Shown one piece after another: positions 51,555 to 64,000 of a stretch of DNA of 64,000 nucleotides. The notes under the pieces were generated by a model, which had not been told where the DNA came from, searched no databases, and saw only the letters and a program-made list of their open reading frames with translations. Source of the DNA: Pogonophryne albipinna (lineage: Eukaryota > Chordata > Actinopteri > Perciformes > Artedidraconidae); contig JAPTMU010000411.1 in assembly GCA_028583405.1 (NCBI GenBank), positions 2,501-66,500 of the forward strand, written 5' to 3'. The translations under genes and the position numbers were made by a program. The number at the start of each line of letters is the position of its first letter. Position 1 is the first letter of the stretch.

Positions 51555-51620
<66 letters not shown>
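51555..51620. repeat. (CA)n microsatellite, 66 bp
   Basis: Uninterrupted CA run. Confidence 0.97.
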
Positions 51621-51622
<2 letters not shown>

Positions 51623-51948
51623 CGCTAACAGGCTGTCGGGCGTATTGCCCCGGTCATGATTTTTGCAAATGAAGCTCGGCTGCAAATCACGGCTGGCCCT
51701 GAATCAGCATCTCTTTCATAAAGCCTGATTTCCAGACGCTGCATGTTCTGCAGATCTGACAGAGCGCTGTGCTGTTAGTCTGCAGAACATAAATACGCCA
51801 ACTCATACCCGGGCTATATGTGAAATATGTGTTCCTATGGAAACAGCGATTGGTTGTTGACCCAACAAACTTCACTTTCCTCCCACATCGTCCCCAAAAA
51901 GAGAAGCAACACATCATGGGATATTTTTAAATCATGTATGTTCTTAAT

Positions 51949-52646
51949 TTAAAGGGGACCTATCATGCAAAATGCACTTTGTGATGTCTTTTATACATAA
52001 AGATGTGTCCCCGGTGTGTCGGGGAAGTCACGCAGCGTCAGAAAATAAAACCCTCTCTCTTTTCCTCTGTACCCAAATCTTTTAAAAACGGGGGTACAAC
52101 GAGCAGATACAGATTTGCTGCCGATCTGACGTCAAATCGGCGGCGGACCCACAGAAAGTTGCTATCAGAAACAATGCCTGACGTGTTTTGGACGTAATCT
52201 CGTCTTTGTTTACATTAGCAAGCATCGCTAACACTGAGAGCTAACCTGTACTGGAGAGCACACGTGTTTAAAAAGCAGGAAATAAAAAAAGGAACTCACC
52301 TTGTGATAAACCCGCAAGAGAAAAAGCATTTGAGCTCCATACTGTTTCAGAAATAATCCTTGATGTGGTTTAGAACAGGATGGTGTTTTATCACAGCAGA
52401 ATTTAACTTTATCTCCGGTAGAATTCTGATCAGGCATTAGCTCCGCCTCCTCTTTTTTTTTTTCAAGCTAAGGACCCAAAATCCGCGTTTCTCTAACAGG
52501 GCTAACAGAGGGCTATGAGCAGTATGAGGCATGGCTACAACGGGGGATCTGTTTGGTATTTTAAGCAAAAAGCTTCACAGACATGTTTTGTATAGGTAGG
52601 GCCCTACAATATATGTTTCTAATATAGCATAATAGGTCCACTTTAA
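51949..52646. mobile_element. TTAA-flanked MITE, copy B
   Basis: Begins TTAAAGGGGACCTATCATGC and ends GGTCCACTTTAA. It is a longer relative of copy A in reverse orientation, with a central segment not in A. Its left 70 bases are the likely source of the 37-bp minisatellite at 16769: 'acctatcatgcaaaat' and 'gatgtgtcccc' occur in the same order and spacing. Confidence 0.85.
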
Positions 52647-54550
52647 GGTTTTCTTGTTTCAGGAATATGTCATATGTCCAGTTATAGAAAGTAATTAAGT
52701 ACTCAATTATTGTACTTTTTCAAGGTCATTGTACCTTACTTGATTATGAAGCCTGAGGCAAATATTGTACTCCACTACATTTATTTGAACACTTACAGTT
52801 TGTACACATATGAACCCATGATACGCAGAAAGGTATAATGCAGTACAAAATAAGAACTAAAAAACACAGTCAAGTATCTAAATGACTAAAGAAAATACTA
52901 AAATGCTCTTTTCTGTAGGATTTAGTTCATGTATAGGTATACTTCGTCAGATTAAGGTCCAAAATATTGCACTTTTTTGTGTGAATTTCAGTTAACCCAA
53001 TAACTATATATATAAAGGTACAAAAATAAACAGAACTAGAACAAAATAATCCCGTAAAAATGTATGTACATTTAAGGCTGACAGTCACACAAACATGTAT
53101 ACTTTACATTACATCAAGATTCAGTTACCTCCCACCTTCAGATGCATCCTGTAATTATATTAAACTTTATTGAAAACATTTGAGTTTGTTTCCTCAGGAG
53201 TCTCCACATCTTGACCCTTTTACAAACCTGCCTCTCCGTTCCTGCTGATTAAAGCCATGCTGGATATTAATTGGCCGTCTCACCTCGCCAACGTGAAGCG
53301 TCTGCTGAGGCCGGCGTGTTGTTTCCCCGCAGATCCACAGCTGAGGAAGAGGAGGAGGAGGAAGAAGAAGAAGAAGAAGAGCGGCACAAGTTTCTCTTCA
53401 GGGAAGCTCTTGTCTGTTAATTAGCGGTGAGCAGATGGAAGAAAGTCCACATCTCGCTGGGGATCAATTCTACCCGAGAAGCAGTAACAGCAGCATGAGT
53501 TTTATTTATTTCCAAGCTCAGCAGTGTCACCTCCCAAAAGTGCGAAGAGAAGGAGGAGGAGAACCCGTGAGACTTTGAAAAGAAGAGTCTTAGACACACA
53601 GAAGACGTGAGGAGCGCCTCGGTTTTCAGAGTTTTCCTCAGAGACGCTGAAGGAGCGGCGTTCAGCTGGCGGCTCTGAGTGTTGAGTTTAGTTACTTATC
53701 ATTTCTTTGTTTACAGCCATCTGTTTACACACACTTCCTCCTCCTCTTATCTGCTCGCGTCTCTCTGCACTCTTTACGCTCAGAGCTGTAACGCGCCGGC
53801 CCGCTGCCAGAACTGAAGCCTCGCCGACAGCTGGTTTTTCTTTCGTGCGAGATTTTCAAGAAAATAAAATGTGAGTTTGTGAAGGCATCTGCAGAATCAC
53901 TATCACATTCAGGCATTGCTGTTAGATAATTTACCCACACTGACTGTTGGGAAAATACTGAATGTCCTCTTCCAACATGAGAGTAGCATGCTAACAAAGG
54001 TATCCCAACTGCAGCTGTGAACATGACAGGATGTGTGATTACCTAGAAGAGCATCAGGACTGTTTGAGGCAGATGATAGCTATGTGATTAACATGATGAT
54101 TCAGCCTCTATGGAGATAGACATATGACAAGCATGCTCATTTCTGACGTGGAGCTAATCTGAAGTAAACATTGAATACTGCTTTCTATTCCTCCATCTTG
54201 TGACTGTGTAACTCCCTCTCTTGGATATCAGCATGTGAAGGACACTGTTCAGGAACTAGTTGATGCTCTGTATGTGATGACTACTTCCATTCTGGAGAGG
54301 ATCACAGATACAAGGATCCTGAGATTGAAGCTCAAGCCGGGGACGAGTGATACTTTTCTAACACTTGTATAGAGAGGTGCAGGAATGAGTCCTAGAAGCC
54401 GGGAATGAGTCTGCATTTGACAACTTCTCGTTCCCTCGGCTGGAACTCAACGTAACTTAAAATGACGGCAGCACTGATCGAGGTTATCTGTAACTGTCCA
54501 AGTCTACTGTTCCCATTAGGGTTTACTTCCTGTCTGTCTTCTTCTGCTGC
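52647..54550. other. Noncoding stretch with small repeat fragments
   Basis: At about 52690-52810, 'ttaagtactcaattattgta' and 'tgtactccactacatttatt' look like a decayed fish MITE. A GAA/GGA purine tract lies at about 53341-53382. At 54372-54445, 'gcaggaatgagtcct' repeats the left flank of the 72-bp-repeat element without any repeats. No supported gene. Confidence 0.5.
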
Positions 54551-54773
54551 AATACATGTTCAGTGTCTATTCTCTGTATATTTACTGCAGTGTTTCATGT
54601 ATACCAGTAGTCTGATACAATATTTACAGTTTGAAAGGGTGTTAAATGAAATTTGGTGATGATTAATGGTTTTTGTGTTCATGTAATAGCACCGGTCACA
54701 TTTGACCGCGACCACCAAAGTAAGGGGGGGGGAAACGAAGACAATAGGAGGGTTTAGTGTTTACTTCCTGTCT
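54551..54773 (+). repeat. Direct repeat, left copy (about 220 bp)
   Basis: Nearly identical to 55566-55790, 1015 bases downstream. Shared phrases include 'gtataccagtagtctgatac', 'gtaatagcaccggtca' and 'acgaagacaataggaggg'. Noncoding. Confidence 0.9.
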
Positions 54774-55093
54774 GTCTTCTTCTGCTGTTCCATTTAGTGT
54801 TTACTTCCTGTCTGTCTTCTTCTGCTGTTCCCTTTAGTGTTTACTTCCTGTCTGTCTTCTTCTGCTGTTCCCTTTAGTGTTTACTTCCTGTCTGTCTTCT
54901 TTTGCTGTTCTCTTTAGTGTTTCCTTTCTGTCTTTCTTCTTCTGCTGTTCCCTTTAGTGTTTTCTGTCTTTCTTCTTCTGCTGTTCCCTTTAGTGTTTAC
55001 TTTCTGTCTTTCTTCTTCTGCTTTTCCCTTTAGTGTTTAATTCCTGTATGTCTTCTTCTGCTGTTCCATTTAGTGTTTACTCCCTGTCTGTGT

Positions 55094-55095
<2 letters not shown>
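54751..55095 (+). repeat. 40-bp minisatellite, about 8 copies
   Basis: Units with 'tagtgtttacttcctgtctg' and 'tcttcttctgctgttccctt' repeat every 40 bases, decaying to the right. A single unit also closes the right-hand copy at 55764-55803, and one precedes the left-hand copy at about 54521-54549. Confidence 0.9.

Positions 55096-55096
<1 letters not shown>

Positions 55097-55139
<43 letters not shown>
55097..55139. repeat. (CA)n microsatellite, 43 bp
   Basis: Uninterrupted AC run following the minisatellite. Confidence 0.96.
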
Positions 55140-55142
<3 letters not shown>

Positions 55143-55229
55143 CATGTATACATCACTTCAGGGGACATTACATTGACTTACATGCATTTCCTGGAGACTT
55201 ATCCTAACCTTAACCATAACCAACACATG

Positions 55230-55386
55230 CTAACCCTAACCCTAACCCTAAAACTAACCAAGTCTTCACCCTAAAATTAATGATTCCCCTCATGGGGACC
55301 TCCAATTTGTCCCCATAAGGGAGGCGAGTCCCCACACGTGACTGATTAAACAGATTTAGGTCCCCACAAGTATAGTAATGCTAGGC
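55230..55386 (-). mobile_element. GT-microsatellite-linked dispersed element (copy 2) with telomere-like motif
   Basis: The reverse complement of 38896-39036, ending ATGCTAGGCC against a CA tract. At the opposite end it passes into 'ctaaccctaaccctaaccct' (about 55230-55250), the vertebrate telomere hexamer in three to four copies, with degenerate TTAACC relatives upstream. Confidence 0.8.
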
Positions 55387-55405
55387 CACACACACACGCA
55401 CGCAC

Positions 55406-55498
<93 letters not shown>
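55387..55498. repeat. (CA)n microsatellite, 112 bp, with CG interruptions
   Basis: CA run with several CACG steps near its start (55395-55412). It abuts the GT-linked element. Confidence 0.97.
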
Positions 55499-55500
<2 letters not shown>

Positions 55501-55565
55501 AACTCTAGATGTGTTCCCCCCCTTATGTGCAGAATCCCCCCACATGGATCACACCTGGCACACAC

Positions 55566-55790
55566 AATACATGTTCAGTGTCTATTCTTATTTACTGCAG
55601 TGTTTCATGTATACCAGTAGTCTGATACAATATGTACAGTTTGAAAGGGTGTTAAATGAAATTTGGTGATGATTAATGGTTTTTGTGTTCATGTAATAGC
55701 ACCGGTCAAATTTGACCGCGACCACCAAAGTAAGGGGGGGAAAACGAAGACAATAGGAGGGTTTAGTGTTTACTTCCTGTCTGTCCTCTT
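55566..55790 (+). repeat. Direct repeat, right copy
   Basis: Matches 54551-54773 with small indels (for example, shortened near 'ctattcttatttactgcag'). Confidence 0.9.
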
Positions 55791-55803
55791 CTTCTGCTGT
55801 TCT

Positions 55804-56360
55804 CCAAAATGTATGTTTGTTCTCCATAGCTGACGTTAAGTTAATCGGACTTCTTTCTGCGGAGTGATTTGACTGCATAGAGTCCTTGATCCTCCTTAGC
55901 AACGGTATGTTCTCCTTAGCAACGGGCTGTTACAGACCTCTGGAATGTCCAAATTGACCAATCAGAATCGAGTATTCAACTAAGCCGTGTTATAATGATG
56001 ATATATTGCCCATACCTACTCTTACTGTGGGTTTGAGAAGCAAGCAAGTGGTTCTGAAATCTCTTGTGCTTTTCCCTAAACAAATATTCTTACTGAAAGT
56101 TAAGGACTTAGGACCAGGAGCTTCTATTTCTAAGAAAAAAAGACACTGATGATCCATAAATAGTATCTTTCTTGTACACGGGTATATACTCCTGTCTATT
56201 ATGGTGTAATTAAAATAAAGTGGATAACAAGCATTGTGTAGTTCTGCCGGTATGCAAATGTCAGCTTTACAGCTGCTGCGTGAGATCAATCACGGTTACT
56301 TCAGGAAACATAAAGTTTACTGCACAATGAGTTTGTTCTTACAAGAAGCTAATTGCGGTT
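55804..56360. other. Noncoding stretch, nothing recognised
   Basis: Contains a short repeated phrase, 'tctccttagcaacgg' (about 55893 and 55911). No supported gene. Confidence 0.5.
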
Positions 56361-56363
56361 TGT

Positions 56364-56427
<64 letters not shown>
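56361..56427. repeat. (TG)n microsatellite, 67 bp
   Basis: TG run with one TC interruption near the start. Confidence 0.97.
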
Positions 56428-56430
<3 letters not shown>

Positions 56431-56672
56431 TCTTACATAAGGCAGGATTGCTCATGCGCTGATCCTGCTGCGTTGATTAGTTTTGATTAAAAAGCTTACA
56501 GTGATTATGAGGCAGGAGAGGAAGGAAAGAGAAACTGTGGCACAGAAAAGATAAATCAGCGAGTGGCAGATTGTTATCAGAGAGATACAGAGGACAAATG
56601 ACATGTGTTATACCGATTTTAAACAAACCACAACGTTTGTTGTCCGACTCGATATTCAAACAGGTGGAAATA

Positions 56673-56798
<126 letters not shown>

Positions 56799-56906
56799 AT
56801 TACGATTTGTAATATAACAGGATTTGTTCCAGGCATATTCCACTCCATTTACTTGATATTGGAATTTGTGATTTGACAACATGATTGTAATGTGATGCTG
56901 TCGTGA

Positions 56907-57700
56907 GTACATTTACTGAAGTACTTATCTTGAGCATTTCCATTTCCTGCTTTTGAATGCTTTGGCTCAAACCCCAGGCTTCACTGTAATGACACCACGG
57001 ACAATCCTTTGCATTGACTCTTTACACAAAAGGTTTTTACATGTTGAAATACGTTATGCGTGCAGCAACTCAGTTTAGGCAAGTTACTTGTTAGCAACAG
57101 CCATTTTAATGACACAGAGACGCTTCGGAGATTCACCAGTGGGATATATACTGATGTGATTTATCTCGTAGGACAAAAAAAATTAAATGTCAACAGCTTG
57201 TGTCAACCACCGAGTTTATTTCAGGCCTCGAACCACAAACATGATTATAAAACCCTTGACTCTCAGACAAAGAAACAGGAGGTGGTCAAATACTGACTAG
57301 TTGTGTGTTTTTAAGACTCATTGCTGCAACGCTTTATAAAGAGATTGTTATACGCTGATTTACAGACGTAAATCAAACAGACTCTTTCCCAATGTAAGTC
57401 AATGGGGTACATTTACTGTACTTATCTTGAGCCTTTCCATTTCCAGCTTTTGTATGCTTTGGCTCAAACCCCAGGATTCACTGTAATGACACCAGGGACA
57501 ATCCTTTGCATTGACTCCTTACACAAAAGCTTTGTTCACGTTGAAATAAGTTATACGTAAAAAAAACATTGACTTCGTAACAACGCTAAGTATTTTCCAG
57601 GTTTTAGGAATCATTAATACACCCCTTTATAAAGAGAAAGAGCGTTAGTGGTGTTGTACGCTGATTAAAAGACGACTCTTTCTGAATGTAAGTCAATGGG
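56907..57700 (+). repeat. Diverged tandem duplication, about 500-bp period
   Basis: 'gctttggctcaaaccccagg', 'tcactgtaatgacacca' and 'gacaatcctttgcattgact' occur at about 56960-57020 and again at about 57460-57515. 'tgtaagtcaatggg' occurs at about 57395 and 57688, so part of the unit is present again. Noncoding. Confidence 0.8.
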
Positions 57701-57919
57701 AAAAAGTGTTTTTGGGTCATGTGGTGGACACTGAAGTTGTGATTCCATAGATTGGTCACTACAAAAAGGTGCATTAATGCCCGCTGCTGTTCTTTAGGGT
57801 TTGTAAAGATTATATGCAAATGGCCGCTCCTACAGAGGCTAGCGTAGTAGATGCTTCTATATCATCAGTTTAATCAGAAATGGAAAGAATCACTTCATTG
57901 GCAAAACAAAGAACGTCAC

Positions 57920-58304
57920 TTAAAGGTGGGGTAGGTAAGTTTGAGAAACCGGCTCGAGATACACTTTTTGTTATATTCCATGGAATGCTCTCAACATCCC
58001 GATAGCAATGAATATCTTAAGTGCTTTGACAACAAATCCATAACAAAATATCATCTGTGGAAGCCGTGGCGCTGTAAAAAGCACGACCAATCATCTGAGC
58101 CGGCTAAAGTAACTGGATGGCCTACCTGCCTGTCAGCCTTCCATCTGTGCTCAAACTTATCTCGTGCCCTCATTGGTCATGTGCGCGTTCGTGTGTGTTG
58201 GAGGAGGGGCTCTGTGAGGAAGTGGCAGATTTTCTCCGGTTGTGTATTTTCAAATTCTAGCGCACTCGAGCTGGTTTCTCCAAAATTACTTACCCCACCT
58301 TTAA
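57920..58304. mobile_element. TTAA-flanked MITE, complete (385 bp)
   Basis: Begins TTAAAGGTGGGGTAGGTAAG and ends CTTACCCCACCTTTAA: inverted termini of at least 16 bp with TTAA at the outside, consistent with a piggyBac-type target. No ORF. A partial copy lies at 39845-40010. Confidence 0.88.
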
Positions 58305-59413
58305 TATCATATATGATGTTTTTTCTCAAGTCGTTTGGGTAAGAATTTGTTTGACAGATGGTTCATCCAATCACATGCTTTGCATTTTTAGAAACTAATG
58401 TCTTTTTTTCAAACTGTTTCCAATGACGGCTACTGCATCAGGTTTATTTGTATACAGTGATCCATAGTGCATGACTGACACACTGAGCTGTATAACATTA
58501 TGCAAAAGATTTCATGACCTTTCAACAGTTTGTAGACTTTATATATAGATTCATATGTTAGGGTCATCCCCAGGAAATAAAAAGCAGTTTTATGAATGTA
58601 AAGTCAGTTTATTGAATATAAACTCCACATACTGAAGAGCACTGACATTCACGACATGTGGCTTTAATATCCAATACATATTAAACATATTCAGATGGAA
58701 TTATGATTTCTATAAACAGTGAGGGGGGGATTGAAGCTGGATTTATGGGTTGTGGCGTTACAACGGGAGAGAAACTGAGCGGTTGAAAAGCAGAATTATT
58801 AAGTGAAAGTGAATGATTAAAGAACAGAGGAGGAAAGCGAGGTGTTCGCCCGCGATTTATGACCTCATTGTTGGCTGTTGACACACAACCCTCTTCAATT
58901 AGGAGCCAGTCAGCCGGAAAGAAAGGGGGATGAAAGGGGGAGATAGACAGAAGGTAAAAAGGACGAGGAAGGGGAGATCGGGGGAAGGTCTCCATATGTT
59001 TTCACTTAGTCAATCATGTCGACACTTGTGGAACAATCTGCCCTCGCCTCGACACTTTGCATCAGCGCTGTCCCATAAACAAGATTTAATTTCTCCTTTC
59101 ATCTTTTCAAATTGGCGACCAAGGAAAGGAACGTTATTAAACTGTTTCATTTTGATCCAACCCCACTGGGAGAGGAAGCTTCAACGCAAAAGAAAACACT
59201 GTCACTGAAACACACATGCAGTTTCTTGAAACACAGGAAGAGCTTGTTAATATATCATCGTATTGAAAGGACTGTGAAATAAGAAGCAAGTAAAACAAAC
59301 CTCCTCCTCTCTCACTATTTCAAAATAATTTGATATTTGAATGATTCACAAAACCCTTTGATTGACTTTCCTTTCTTTTGAAATTGGACAGAATGTTCAT
59401 TTTGCAGGCCTCC
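58305..59413. other. Noncoding stretch, nothing recognised
   Basis: No supported gene. Short frames have no recognisable domain. Confidence 0.5.
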
Positions 59414-59892
59414 TAAAGGCACGGACACACCAGGCCGACTATCGGCGTGGGTGGGCGTCAGGCCGACGATGAGTGAAACGGAAGTGAGGGACCCAAACAA
59501 ACTATTAAGAACCCTGTCACTCCAGCTCTCGACTCAGGTTCGGGAAAGCCCCGTGAGCTTCTCGGCTGTAGAGTGAAAATGGAACGCACACGCTCTTTGT
59601 TGTTTGTTTATATCACTCAGTCTGTTCTTCTTCTCTCGGTTATCACGCAGTCTGTCTTCCGGTTGTTGCCTCTTTTGAATGACGAATACACGCTACCGCC
59701 ACCTGCTGGTAAGGACAGTTATTGCCACTCACGCATGCACAGTTCGTACGTGCTTACTTGGCCGTCGGCTGAAGTCTTTGCGGTGTGTTCCAGTGCGACG
59801 CATGGCCAAGACGCAGAGACGCGAGGCGACACAACAGTCGGGGTCCGTCTGTGTCAGTTCTTTGGTGTCAGCTTGGTGCGTCCGGGCCTTAA
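59414..59892. mobile_element. Probable short TIR element
   Basis: The left end, AAGGCACGGACACACCAGGC, and the right end (other strand), AAGGCCCGGACGCACCAAGC, are inverted with three mismatches in 20. The interior is GC-richer than the flanks and includes 'cactcagtctgttcttcttc' followed by a second 'cacgcagtctgtcttc'. I could not settle a target duplication. A 126-codon frame inside has no recognisable domain. Confidence 0.65.

Positions 59893-64000
<4,108 letters not shown>

Overview
This is vertebrate, almost certainly teleost (percomorph-like) nuclear DNA. There are no dense operon-like ORFs. The window is full of long (CA/GT)n tracts, fish-type hAT, piggyBac and PIF/Harbinger-like non-autonomous elements, LTR retroelements, LINE relics and very large minisatellites. 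I see no intact multi-exon host gene. Nearly every long ORF is either retroelement protein or an accident of translating a stop-free tandem repeat.

Layout. 1-4952: AT-rich noncoding DNA with one long (GT)n tract. 4953-10512: a Ty3/gypsy retrotransposon with two 210-bp LTRs that differ at 2 sites and a 4-bp target duplication (GTGG). Its protease is split by a 1241-bp insertion and its pol frame is broken twice. 10640-16580: a 72-bp minisatellite, several CA tracts and a G-run/purine-rich array. 16588-22850: a hAT-type element bounded by the 8-bp duplication ATGCTAAC. It holds about 123 copies of a 37-bp repeat and a dead piggyBac transposase. 23879-30735: about 120 copies of a 57-bp repeat with clear higher-order structure. 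32292-35768: a hAT-type element with its own internal 37-bp array, interrupted by a PIF/Harbinger-like element that carries a further TIR element. 36420-37800: LINE relics. 38745-39312: a long GT tract joined to two dispersed repeats.

40316-44969 (minus strand) is the most unusual block. Read along the minus strand it runs: a retrovirus-like tRNA-Pro primer site, a gag with long coiled coil, SCAN-like domain and zinc knuckle, a retropepsin-like domain, then a basic tract and a shortened HMG box that looks like the host chromatin gene SSRP1 sitting where pol should be. A polypurine tract and a 3' LTR follow. Directly against the LTR lies an intronless, 5'-truncated, frameshifted copy of the fatty-acid transporter gene slc27a1. 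This is the architecture of a defective retroelement that has replaced pol with a captured host gene.

45946-46940 is a hAT element with a perfect 8-bp target duplication. 48045-52646 carries second loci of the 57-bp and 72-bp repeats and two complete TTAA-flanked MITEs in opposite orientation. 54551-64000 holds a 1-kb direct repeat with a 40-bp minisatellite, another copy of the GT-linked element next to telomere-like CCCTAA motifs, further MITEs and a (TG)n tract of about 184 bp.

A theme links the repeats. The 37-bp (16769), 57-bp and 72-bp minisatellites, and the second 37-bp array at 32437, all appear to have expanded inside or at the ends of dispersed elements. Related unexpanded or less expanded copies of three of these elements can be seen elsewhere in the same window.
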